NCBI GenBank assembly: GCA_019186965.1
Contig: JABARV010000003.1
Location: 243,504-307,503 of the forward strand
Direction of reading: 5' to 3'
From: Turneriella sp.
Lineage (GTDB): Bacteria > Spirochaetota > Leptospiria > Turneriellales > Turneriellaceae
Length of the DNA stretch: 64,000 nt
Every line of letters starts with the position of its first letter. Position 1 is the stretch's first letter. The notes beneath the pieces are model-generated. The model saw only the letters and a program-made list of their open reading frames with translations, ran no database searches and was not told the origin of the DNA. A program made the position numbers and the translations under genes. Below, one piece after another: positions 17,150 to 25,715 of this stretch.

Positions 17150-20100
17150 TTACCAAATTGCAAGCTGGGTACAACCTGTGAAAAAGCTTTGCCGTCCCGC
17201 AGGAGGAGTATATTCCACTTTATCGCCACAACCAATGATAACGACTAGCGATGTCATGCTTACGCTATCGGCATTAAACGTATTGATTACAGTCATGGTT
17301 GAATTGGTACCTGTCAAATTATTGAGAATTCCCTGCCCAATATGTACCGGACCAATTCCAGAGTAAGGGAATGGGTTAGGAGTTTGCGCTGCACTTGCAT
17401 AATCCATACCGTGGTGGATAAGGCGTACCATTGCTTCACGTGCAGATATTGTAGGCTGCGTTGTGCCGTTATAGTTGACCGCCGTTTGCCCCGGTTCTTT
17501 TTCGGTATTTGCTAAAAGTTGGGCAAGGTTATCGGCTGCAGGAGAAAGGCTAATAGCGACAACCTTACCTCCCGTTACATTACCTATAATCGCCGTGGCT
17601 CCATCGCTGTGGGCTGCGTAGGGGCTTTCACCTACAGCAACGCGGGGGGCATCCTTACAACCCGAGCCACCTGTTCCGCCCGTAACACCAGTTATAACTC
17701 CGCCCACGACGTTAGCGGTTCCTGCAGCAGGTGGTACTGCGCAATCTAAAGCGCCTGTCGCAACAACGACTGTAGGCGCTCCGCTATACCCACAGCCACC
17801 GGAAATTATGGTATACCCTGTTACAGAACCTGCTACCACATCTGCACGCAGCACTGCCGCGCCACCAATCGTGACCACTTGGTTGTCGATGTAATCAGTA
17901 CCACCCGAAATTGCGCTACAACCTGTTAACACGCCACCAGCTTCGGTTACGGTACACGTACCACCAGAACCACCTGCACCACGGATGGGACAAACCTCTC
18001 CCGTAACATAACCTGTTCCACCGTAAAAAGCCGAGAATGTGTTTATAGTACCTGCAACAAGTGCGGTTGCAGTTGCGGATGTACCACCGCCACCGGTAAA
18101 TGTGTTTGTGGTAAAACTATCGGTATACCCTGCACCGCCATTCGTAACGCTTATACTAAGGATACCGTTGACTGCTGTATCTGCGGCAGGTGGCGTACCG
18201 CACGTGCCGTTAAAAGTGAGTGCGTTTACTGTACCTGCGTATGTTGAACCACCATCTATAATATAAACAGCAGTCACTTTATAGGTTGCAGCCCCTGCAA
18301 TAGGTGCTGTAATAACGCCGAAAGATGCACCTGTACCCCCGCCTGCAACTGCTGTTACTGCTGTTGGTGCAACAGTGCATACTCCGGAGTTTGTCAAAGT
18401 AACTCGGGTAATTGCTCCCAACGCCGGCGTGGGTGAAAGCGTAGCTGGTACGATAGCAACCGCCGTTGCGCCAGTGCCGCCCCCTGCGTTAAGGCCACCT
18501 ACTGCTGGCGCGGTAGTATAATTTTCCCCACCGGTCATTTTGAGGACACCTATTAATTCACTCATTTTTTGGACACCGATACCCGAGGTTGTCGTTACCG
18601 TCGCAGCAGAATAAGGAGACATGAGCTGTGCGATAAGTACGTGGTCGCCGCCTGGGAATGTACGCGTCGCTGTACCTGTTGCGTTTCCAATTTCACCAAC
18701 AAGAGAAACCATTTTACTAATTTCTCCGCGTGGTAAATTATTAAGTAGCGTAACAAGATCGTTTGTTGAAGTTCCATACCGTGCATCGATAACACCGTTT
18801 AAAAGCCCCACGATATTCGACGAATTGACAGTTTGGTTTATAAGGTCTGCGATTTTACCTATATCGGTGACGTTATTTAAAAGGTTTTTCAACTGCACCA
18901 TTGCCGCAGAGGCCGTCGCTCCATCGACAAACTCGATGACGTTCACCATTTTTCCCATTCCCGTTGCGTTTTGGCTACTTTGCGCCGGACACCCAGCGCT
19001 TCCACCAGGAGGTACGGCGGTAGTATTACCACGCCCTGGAATTGTTAAAGAATCATAACAGTTTATACCTGCGATGGCGTTAATAAGCGTAGCTATTTTT
19101 CCTGTACCTGTCGTGGCGCTTACCCCAATATCCATAAAGGAAAGCAACTTCGACATTTTAATAATCGAACTTACGTTATTCGTTACATACACCAACTGGC
19201 TAATTGTAGTCGTGTTATCGACTACCTTAACTAAACGTTTACCAGCGGCTTGTGCGTCTATCCCAACCCCGCCCCGTGGGTATACATGCGGAGTTCCATC
19301 GGCGTGCTGGCTATACGTCGAGATATGGTTTATAAGATCAATTACTTTTACTGGTGGAATGTCGTCAATCATGCTAATAAGTTTTGCCGAAGACGCAACA
19401 TTTTCGACAAGGTACACGAGTGTTGTTACCGCACGGTCACGCTCACCGTAGAAAAAGCCATTCCCTGAATTTTCGCACGTTCCTGTGTCCGTAGCGTCAA
19501 CGGTGCTTGGGCCTACATACGTTGCAGCTGTTCCATCGCTACAACCGGGAACTTCGGATGATTTAAAAATGCCGTTAATTACAGCGGATATATTACTCGT
19601 ATTTGTGACACCCCAAATAAGGTCGATAACTTTATCGGTATTGGTAACACCCTGCAATAATTCACCTACTTTGAGGGTTCCTTCTGAAGCCTGGTTTAAA
19701 TTATCCATAACGACTTTTAACTTACCTAAGTAAGTTGTTGTAAGCGATGCATTGGGCTGTAGGGCTTCGTTAACGTTATCAAAAATCCGTTGGCCGTCGA
19801 CAACCTGCCGCAAACGCGGTAAGTTTGCAATAGTTAAAGATTCCACAACTTGCGCCATGTTATTGATCGAATTATTGACGGTAATTTGTGTAATAGCGCC
19901 TGCGGTGATAACCGCAGAGTAAGTGACACCTGCACAGCCAGGAACAGTGATAGTGGGTTGTCCCGTATACCCTACACCGCCACTTGTCACTTTAATGTAG
20001 CTAACTTGGTTACCTACGTTAAACGATGTTGCAGTCGCAGCTGTTGATGCGCCACCACCCACAAGAGATACGGTATCTGTACCGTTTGCAACAGTACACG

Positions 20101-21604
20101 TAGCCCCCACAACCCCTGTCATGTTATTGAGAAGGTCTGTGACGTCTCCTGCAACTTGCAAATCTTGCACCAAACGTACCATTTTATCCATATCGTTTAC
20201 GGTATCGACCAAGGCTAAAAGTTTGTAATAAGTCGCAGCGGGCGTAATGCCGTTTATAAGGGATACGAGGCGTGCCATTCCACTTGTTGTACCTGCGGTG
20301 ACAATTGTCGCGGGTTGTGCGGCTCCGTTTGTACAACCTGCCCCCCCTGAAACAACATAATTTCCTGTGTTTTGGATAACTCCACCTTGTACGTTCAAGT
20401 GGACAGTAGGTTGTGTTGTGCAGCCGGGGAAAGTTAAAGAAATTCCAGGAAGGTAGTTTGCCCCACCAACAGTAACGTTTATCGCGGTAAGGATGTTTCC
20501 AGCGACATTGCCTGTTATAGTCGCTGCTGTGGGCACTGTTGCAAAAGGCGCTGCCTTTGTTGGAACTCCCCAAGTTTCAGCGGGAGACACTTGCCCTACC
20601 CATGTAGCCCCGTCTTCGCTTTTATTGATGAGGTCTCCCATACGGACAGGATCTTGTACGTTGTCGATGAGGCTAATGAGGGTTGGCAAGTTGGCAGCGA
20701 GAGCTACTTGGGTAATAAGGTAGCCCATCTTTGTACAATCTGTAACCTGATTTACAATGGGGACCATTTTACCAGAGACACTAGCAGTTTGTACTCCCGT
20801 CGTTGAATTAAGGACTGCAACCAAATCTGCTGCAGACGTTGTTTCCATAATTTCTACAAGTTTATCTGCAGAAGTAACCCCGTTAATAAGTGGAACCATA
20901 CGCCCGGTGGCTCCTGTAATTTCTGCAGCAGTTAAATTTGTTAAAACGGTGTTTAACTTCGTAGCACTTGGTAAACCGCTATCGACGTGTGCAATAATTT
21001 TTGCAAGCTTTTGGACCGTTGCTTGCGCGGGCGCTGTATTTATAACCCGCGGCAGATTTAACCCTGGGGTCCCCATAAGCTCGATGAGCTTTCCTTGTAA
21101 AATGGGGACTGTTGCGAAATTGTTTACGACACTTGCTATTTTAGAAACGGTATTTTGGTTGGTAGGAAAGGCCCCCCCTGTAGGAAGGTTTACGGAGATA
21201 TTTTGTGTCATGAAATAGTCTACCTGTTTAAGGAGGTAAACCGTCGCAGGCGCGCCCAAACCAGTGCTGCCGCCTATACCTGTACCTGGAATGCTGTCGT
21301 TTCCGATTAAGGCTATAAGGTTGGGAGTTTGTGTAATTTGGTCAATGAGGCTGACCATATTCGACACGCCAATGCCGTATTGCAATAAATTGAGCGAATC
21401 TTGGCCGATTCCAGCGTAGAGTTGGTCTGTTTTTTCTTGGCCGATATGGTTTACCCACTCTTCGTAGGTAAGCGCAGGCTTACCTGCGTCGGCTTCCATA
21501 TTTTGTGCAAATTTTGTTTTAGCTGTACGCGCACAATTTGTGGCAAAAAGAACGGCTATAAGCATAGCCCCCCAAAAGTTTAGATACTTTTTATACTGGC
21601 TCAT
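17150..21604 (-). CDS. giant repeat lipoprotein A (1484 residues)
   Basis: Paralogue of the protein at 8652-12848; not a family I can name. The signal peptide ends at a relaxed lipobox (LFATNC). Most of the first 1000 residues are degenerate helical repeats of about 22-30 residues, for example MVPLINGVTSADKLVEIM and ISLIDNVQDPVRMGDLI, reminiscent of ARM/HEAT-style solenoids. Gly-rich beta segments such as NGGAGYTDSFTTNTFTGGGG interrupt and follow them. The C-terminus carries AREAMVRLIHHG and GCGDKVEY...C..LAIW, as in the paralogue. The ATG has GGGAG upstream, a promoter candidate lies at 21688-21715 and a terminator follows. Confidence 0.82.
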   Translation of the reverse strand: MSQYKKYLNFWGAMLIAVLFATNCARTAKTKFAQNMEADAGKPALTYEEWVNHIGQEKTDQLYAGIGQDSLNLLQYGIGVSNMVSLIDQITQTPNLIALIGNDSIPGTGIGGSTGLGAPATVYLLKQVDYFMTQNISVNLPTGGAFPTNQNTVSKIASVVNNFATVPILQGKLIELMGTPGLNLPRVINTAPAQATVQKLAKIIAHVDSGLPSATKLNTVLTNLTAAEITGATGRMVPLINGVTSADKLVEIMETTSAADLVAVLNSTTGVQTASVSGKMVPIVNQVTDCTKMGYLITQVALAANLPTLISLIDNVQDPVRMGDLINKSEDGATWVGQVSPAETWGVPTKAAPFATVPTAATITGNVAGNILTAINVTVGGANYLPGISLTFPGCTTQPTVHLNVQGGVIQNTGNYVVSGGAGCTNGAAQPATIVTAGTTSGMARLVSLINGITPAATYYKLLALVDTVNDMDKMVRLVQDLQVAGDVTDLLNNMTGVVGATCTVANGTDTVSLVGGGASTAATATSFNVGNQVSYIKVTSGGVGYTGQPTITVPGCAGVTYSAVITAGAITQITVNNSINNMAQVVESLTIANLPRLRQVVDGQRIFDNVNEALQPNASLTTTYLGKLKVVMDNLNQASEGTLKVGELLQGVTNTDKVIDLIWGVTNTSNISAVINGIFKSSEVPGCSDGTAATYVGPSTVDATDTGTCENSGNGFFYGERDRAVTTLVYLVENVASSAKLISMIDDIPPVKVIDLINHISTYSQHADGTPHVYPRGGVGIDAQAAGKRLVKVVDNTTTISQLVYVTNNVSSIIKMSKLLSFMDIGVSATTGTGKIATLINAIAGINCYDSLTIPGRGNTTAVPPGGSAGCPAQSSQNATGMGKMVNVIEFVDGATASAAMVQLKNLLNNVTDIGKIADLINQTVNSSNIVGLLNGVIDARYGTSTNDLVTLLNNLPRGEISKMVSLVGEIGNATGTATRTFPGGDHVLIAQLMSPYSAATVTTTSGIGVQKMSELIGVLKMTGGENYTTAPAVGGLNAGGGTGATAVAIVPATLSPTPALGAITRVTLTNSGVCTVAPTAVTAVAGGGTGASFGVITAPIAGAATYKVTAVYIIDGGSTYAGTVNALTFNGTCGTPPAADTAVNGILSISVTNGGAGYTDSFTTNTFTGGGGTSATATALVAGTINTFSAFYGGTGYVTGEVCPIRGAGGSGGTCTVTEAGGVLTGCSAISGGTDYIDNQVVTIGGAAVLRADVVAGSVTGYTIISGGCGYSGAPTVVVATGALDCAVPPAAGTANVVGGVITGVTGGTGGSGCKDAPRVAVGESPYAAHSDGATAIIGNVTGGKVVAISLSPAADNLAQLLANTEKEPGQTAVNYNGTTQPTISAREAMVRLIHHGMDYASAAQTPNPFPYSGIGPVHIGQGILNNLTGTNSTMTVINTFNADSVSMTSLVVIIGCGDKVEYTPPAGRQSFFTGCTQLAIW

Positions 21605-21687
21605 TTTTTCTCCCTAGTCCCTCTACGTTGCATTTGACTCCCCAAACCCAAAAAATACGACATAAAAATAAAAATATTTTTATTAGT

Positions 21688-21715
21688 AGTATAAACCCTG
21701 AACCTTATTAAACAA
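21688..21715 (-). promoter_or_regulatory. candidate promoter of giant lipoprotein A
   Basis: On the minus strand TTGTTT (21710-21715) and TATACT (21688-21693) are separated by 16 bases, about 80 bases upstream of the ATG at 21604. The surroundings are strongly A/T-rich. It matches sigma-70 consensus 4/6 and 5/6. No experimental support. Confidence 0.4.
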
Positions 21716-21818
21716 ACTAAAGAATGATGAGCCAGTCCATGCCATAACTACTATAGTAATAAGTCTTAAGACGGCCACCGGGTGCCAAAAAAGTAAACAC
21801 TCGTTCTTTATTGTGGTT

Positions 21819-22196
21819 TTATCGATCATTATACCTATAGAGCGTCACTGTAAGCCTGTAACCCGCGGTATCTACAAGGTCCTGTGTCGCTTGGTCAGAC
21901 CATTTCCATTGGTTTTCGTAACGGCTAAATGACCCCAAAAGGACGCCATCCGCCCCACACGCGGCTGCCTCTTCTTTAAGGCGGTAGAGAATTTTTGGCT
22001 TCTCGTAGCCCGAATCGTACTGCGCGGTAATCTCACCCAAAATACGATGGCCTTCTTTAGGCAACAAATAGCTTACCGTAATTGTGTCTGCAGTATGCCT
22101 CGGAGGAAAACATCCGGCAGGCAAAATTTTTCTATCCAGCGCAAGGCAATGCGTAAGAAAAACACAACTAATTACACATGCTCTACCAAGCCCCAT
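21819..22196 (-). CDS. small secreted protein of unknown function
   Basis: A 125-residue protein with an N-terminal signal (ACVISCVFLTHCLAL) and possible lipidation at one of its early cysteines. The motif LKEEAAACGADGVLLGSF resembles the helix-turn of small envelope proteins that bind metals or have YbjQ-like folds, but I cannot assign a family. It is divergent from the FAD oxidase gene, with only 33 bases between the starts. The 214-base gap to lipoprotein A argues against a shared operon. Confidence 0.6.
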   Translation of the reverse strand: MGLGRACVISCVFLTHCLALDRKILPAGCFPPRHTADTITVSYLLPKEGHRILGEITAQYDSGYEKPKILYRLKEEAAACGADGVLLGSFSRYENQWKWSDQATQDLVDTAGYRLTVTLYRYNDR

Positions 22197-22229
22197 CTTT
22201 TACTTTGCACAATTGCTCGTAGACACACC

Positions 22230-23630
22230 ATGACAACAATGATTGCCCCACCCGATAACGTACTTAATGGCTACGGTACGCTAAAAAGTATCGTAGGCGC
22301 CTCCAACGCTCTTTTTCCTAGCGTTCCCAATTTTCACGACTACCTCAAAGATGAAACATATTTAAGAGGTAACGCACACCTTATTTTGCGCCCTGCGACA
22401 CACGCTGAAGTTACTGAAATTATCCATACTATAAACGCCCTGCGCGAAAAGATACCCCGTGCAGCGCATTTTTTTTCCCTTACCTTACGCGGCGGTGGAA
22501 GCGGCCTTTCGGGTGCGGCAGTCCCCGAGGCAGGAATTGTTCTTGATACTTCACGGATGAAAAAAATTTTAGAAATAGATCCTAAAAATTTTATCATCCG
22601 CGCAGAATGTGGAATAACCCTTGCGGAGATAAACCATGCTTTGGCCGATTTACCCCTTTACTATGCGGTTGACCCTTCTTCGGCGCCGCTTTGTACGTTA
22701 GGAGGAAGCATTGCGACAAATGCCGCTGGCCCTTCTTCATTAAAATACGGAACAACACGCCAGAACTTAGCTTCGCTATGCTTTGTAAATGCCGAGGGAA
22801 ATACTGCCACCGTAGGTTCTCTGCCCACAAAAACTTCAATGGGCTTTTCTCTTACCGATCTTTTGTGTGGCAGCGAAGGGCGCTTGGGAATTATACTCGA
22901 CGCAGCGCTCCGGCTTACTTTCAAAACCGAAGAGAGGGTATTGCTTATTGCTCCCTTCCCAAATGATGCAAGTGCGATGGATTTTGTTTTTTCGCTCCGC
23001 CAAAGCGGTATAAGACCCAAATGTGTTGAGTTTATCGATGCATATAGCATCGCTATCGCAGCCATCCACGAAAACGCAAAGGCAATTCTACTTATTGAAC
23101 TCGACGGAACAAAAGAACAAGTTGACTACGACTTAAAAAGGCTTATGGCTATCTCTCCCCATTTAGATTTTCACGTAGCGCATGGAGAAAAAAACCAGAC
23201 ACAAATTTGGCAGAAGCGCAAATCGATTACCACGGAATTAAAAAAACGTTTTGCGTTTAAGCTTGGAGAAGATATCGCCGTTCCTCTTTCTGCACTTTCG
23301 CACATAGCCTCTTTTGCTCGTAACAAAGCAAGTGAGCGCGGTGTAGAGACTGCAATTTGGGGGCATGCAGGGGACGGAAATTTGCACGTTAATTATTTAC
23401 TCCAAGAAAAATCTGCGTTAGAAATTTTAGACACCCTTATGCTTGAACTAGCGTTCGAGGTAACACGCATAGGCGGAGCGATTTCGGGAGAACATGGGTT
23501 AGGCCGACTAAAGCGAAAACTTGCCAAAGCAACGTTACCTTCTGTATACTTTCAAATACAAGACCAAATAAAAAAAGCGTTTGACCCCAATTTTCTCTTT
23601 AACCCCGCATTGGATAAAGAGGAAGTATAG
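22230..23630 (+). CDS. FAD-binding oxidase, GlcD / D-lactate dehydrogenase type
   Basis: A flavoenzyme of the glycolate oxidase/D-2-hydroxyacid dehydrogenase family, 466 residues. The N-terminal FAD_binding_4 domain shows LILRPATHAEVTEII, the FAD loop LRGGGSGLSGAAVPE and CTLGGSIATNAAGPSSLKYG. The C-terminal domain has WGHAGDGNLHVNYL and GGAISGEHGLGRLKR, with metal- and substrate-binding histidines. The ATG at 22230 gives the usual N-terminus; the frame open to 22047 overlaps the divergent gene. The substrate cannot be assigned. No Fe-S partner gene adjoins it. Confidence 0.87.
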   Translation: MTTMIAPPDNVLNGYGTLKSIVGASNALFPSVPNFHDYLKDETYLRGNAHLILRPATHAEVTEIIHTINALREKIPRAAHFFSLTLRGGGSGLSGAAVPEAGIVLDTSRMKKILEIDPKNFIIRAECGITLAEINHALADLPLYYAVDPSSAPLCTLGGSIATNAAGPSSLKYGTTRQNLASLCFVNAEGNTATVGSLPTKTSMGFSLTDLLCGSEGRLGIILDAALRLTFKTEERVLLIAPFPNDASAMDFVFSLRQSGIRPKCVEFIDAYSIAIAAIHENAKAILLIELDGTKEQVDYDLKRLMAISPHLDFHVAHGEKNQTQIWQKRKSITTELKKRFAFKLGEDIAVPLSALSHIASFARNKASERGVETAIWGHAGDGNLHVNYLLQEKSALEILDTLMLELAFEVTRIGGAISGEHGLGRLKRKLAKATLPSVYFQIQDQIKKAFDPNFLFNPALDKEEV

Positions 23631-23666
23631 GCTTAATGAAATTTGTGCCAACCTCGGAGGAAATAT

Positions 23667-24488
23667 TTGAGCTTATATAAAGAAGAACACGATTTTCTTT
23701 TACCCATACTTTACGAAGCGGGAAAAAAAGTCATGCAGTATTTCATCGAGCGCAACTTCCGTGTAGAACACAAAGACCCCGAAAACCCTGTCACCGATGC
23801 CGATTTTGCCGCAAACCAAATACTGTGTAACGCACTCAATAAAAATTTTCCCGGCGACGCTATCTTAAGCGAGGAAAGCCAAAGCGCCGCCGAAAGAAAG
23901 CGCATGGAAGAAAGACTAAATAAAAAACGCGTTTGGATTATAGACCCCATCGACGGCACACGCGCATTCATCCACGGCAAAGCCGAGTTTGCAATTTCCG
24001 TTGGGCTTGCCATTTCCGGCGAAGCTGTTTTAGGTTTTGTCTACAACCCCGCAAAAAATTATTTGTTGAGTGGAGGTAAAACATTGGGACTCTTTTTAAA
24101 TGGAAAAAAAATTACTCTACCTAATCCCGCTAAAATTTATTCTTCGCCAAAAGAAGCACCCAACACCATTGTTTCCTACAGCGAATACAAAGCAGGGCTT
24201 TTGGGGCGTATCGAAAAGTGGATTCCTAATTTAGCAGAAAATAAAATAAGTTCAATTGCGTACAAGCTCGCACTCGTCGCCGATGGTACATACGATCTTG
24301 TAGTATCTTTGCGCCCCAAAAATGAGTGGGATGTCGCTGGCGGCGCGGCATTGCTTTCTGCTACAGGATTACTCTTGCTGGACGGCGCTTTTAAACCGTA
24401 CGTTTTTAATAAACCCGATACCGAAACCAATGGCCTAGTCGCAGGAGCGCAAAGCGCATGCGACTGGTATAAAACTATTTCTTCTTAA
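23667..24488 (+). CDS. inositol monophosphatase / CysQ-like phosphatase
   Basis: A Mg-dependent phosphatase of the IMPase superfamily, 273 residues. Metal-binding motifs are visible: PVTDADFAAN, SEES, WIIDPIDGTRAFIHG and NEWDVAGGAAL. The TTG at 23667 is taken as start because CGGAGGAAATA precedes it at 6-base spacing; an earlier in-frame TTG at 23643 has no such site. CysQ (PAP phosphatase) and inositol or fructose bisphosphatase activities are all possible. The APS-reductase pathway at the left end does not generate PAP, which weakens the CysQ reading. It converges with and overlaps the WecG-like gene by 14 bases. Confidence 0.83.
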   Translation: MSLYKEEHDFLLPILYEAGKKVMQYFIERNFRVEHKDPENPVTDADFAANQILCNALNKNFPGDAILSEESQSAAERKRMEERLNKKRVWIIDPIDGTRAFIHGKAEFAISVGLAISGEAVLGFVYNPAKNYLLSGGKTLGLFLNGKKITLPNPAKIYSSPKEAPNTIVSYSEYKAGLLGRIEKWIPNLAENKISSIAYKLALVADGTYDLVVSLRPKNEWDVAGGAALLSATGLLLLDGAFKPYVFNKPDTETNGLVAGAQSACDWYKTISS

Positions 24489-25338
24489 AAAAACGAAAAT
24501 ACGCCGTTTCTAAAAACCAATACACAACAAGAAACAGGCGGTGCCAACGGTATGGGCGGTTAAGCGCACGCCAAAGCCACGTATAGCCATTTGCCGCCAT
24601 AAACGCAGGAGCCTTTTTTTTCGTCCCTGCAAGGGTATCAAACGCCCCACCGACGTTAACGATAATAAGGTCGCCTAAATGCTTTCGGTTTTCCTCAATC
24701 CACCGCATTCCTTTATGGTACCCCATACCCACAAACAAAATGTGCGGGTCTGTTTTTCGGATAGCTTCTAACACGCGCTCACCCACTGCCCCTTTAAGGT
24801 ACCCGTTATGCCTTCCCACGATACGTAGTCCTTGGAAAGACCTACGGAAATTGATATAAAGCTTTTCAACCACATCATCGCGTGAGCCTAAAAGAAACAC
24901 CGTATATTCCTTCGCATGCGCAATCCGGATAAGGTTCATTGCATAGCCAACAAGAGAAATAAGTTCTGGGAGGGGCGTTTTGAGTGAACGCGACATATAA
25001 AGTAACCCAGCCCCGTCAGGAAGGTTAATAAAGGAAGAATTTGCCATCTTTAGCATACGCTTACGAAAACGCACCCAAGTGTAGCGGTAGGGGTCGAAAG
25101 GTAAAACAACTTGCGGACCAAAACGGCCTGTCGATTTTGCTTTTTTCTCCCGCATCGTGTCGAGGCGGTGTATCGAGTGCGCCACTAAATCGGTAGATGT
25201 AACCCTATAAAAAGGGATTTTCCCTAATTTTACTTTCTGCGCCTCTATAAGCGCGGTGTCAATATTTTTATATTCTAAAATAGGATCGGAATCGTCTTTA
25301 TTAGTCTGTGTAGGGTCGAGGGTGAATTCGTTTTTCAT
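24475..25338 (-). CDS. WecG/TagA/CpsF-family glycosyltransferase
   Basis: A 287-residue protein whose C-terminal 190 residues fit the WecG/TagA family: NLPDGAGLLYMSR, VFLLGSRDDVVEKL, IVGRHNGYLKG, DPHILFVGMGYHKGMRWIEEN and NVGGAFDTLAGTKKKAPAFM. These enzymes transfer N-acetylmannosamine-type sugars to lipid-linked acceptors on the cytoplasmic face. The basic, aromatic C-terminus (RFFKKK) may contact the membrane. About 80 N-terminal residues look atypical for the family. The acceptor glycan is unknown; no polysaccharide cluster adjoins it. Confidence 0.87.
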   Translation of the reverse strand: MKNEFTLDPTQTNKDDSDPILEYKNIDTALIEAQKVKLGKIPFYRVTSTDLVAHSIHRLDTMREKKAKSTGRFGPQVVLPFDPYRYTWVRFRKRMLKMANSSFINLPDGAGLLYMSRSLKTPLPELISLVGYAMNLIRIAHAKEYTVFLLGSRDDVVEKLYINFRRSFQGLRIVGRHNGYLKGAVGERVLEAIRKTDPHILFVGMGYHKGMRWIEENRKHLGDLIIVNVGGAFDTLAGTKKKAPAFMAANGYTWLWRALNRPYRWHRLFLVVYWFLETAYFRFFKKK

Positions 25339-25473
25339 GATTCTTCTTTAATATATACTATTTCGAGAATAACCTGCTTATTATGTCTCTTTATAGATAA
25401 CTTAACAAGGGAAACACGCCGTCAACTTTTAAGAAAAAAACTTTAGCAATTTGCACAATACGACGAAGCTTAT

Positions 25474-25528
25474 TTAGGCCAAGGATGGCCTAATTTTGGG
25501 GCATTGCCCCGCGTTACAAGGAAGTAAC
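25474..25528 (+). promoter_or_regulatory. three-hairpin leader with two CsrA-like GGA loops
   Basis: Three consecutive perfect stems precede the ATG at 25530: TTAGGCC/GGCCTAA (25474-25493) with loop AAGGAT; GGGGC/GCCCC (25498-25510); and GTTAC/GTAAC (25513-25528) with loop AAGGAA. The last loop is the Shine-Dalgarno sequence. The third site, UUACAAGGAAGU, closely matches the CsrA consensus RUACARGGAUGU, and the first (CCAAGGAUGG) fits its core. GGA in hairpin loops, one over the ribosome site, is the classical architecture for CsrA repression. No csrA gene is in this window. Confidence 0.6.
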
Positions 25529-25529
25529 T

Positions 25530-25715
25530 ATGGCTCGTAGACTTGCCAACAAGGGTAGGCGTAATTTACCCAAAACGACCGAACTAGGTCGAAAAGCATT
25601 CTCCTCGACAGAGGCTCGAATTACCGAATACAAAGACCGTATTCGCGATAGAAACTACTTAAATTTTGCAATCGATCGCATCGCGATTGAACTTACGCAC
25701 TTTTTAACCAAGTGA
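25530..25715 (+). CDS. small basic protein, function unknown
   Basis: 61 residues, MARRLANKGRRNLPK at the N-terminus, strongly basic at the front and helical toward the end (DRNYLNFAIDRIAIELTHFL). AAGGAA lies 7 bases upstream of the ATG. The basic front could bind nucleic acid, but no family is recognised. Its TGA overlaps the GTG of cysE (GTGA), so cysE translation probably depends on this gene. The leader upstream looks post-transcriptionally controlled. Confidence 0.7.
   Translation: MARRLANKGRRNLPKTTELGRKAFSSTEARITEYKDRIRDRNYLNFAIDRIAIELTHFLTK

Noticed and set aside
23667..24488. Firm CysQ (PAP phosphatase) call
   Set aside because: The IMPase motifs fit several phosphatases, and the APS-reductase route here does not produce PAP, so a specific name is not justified.
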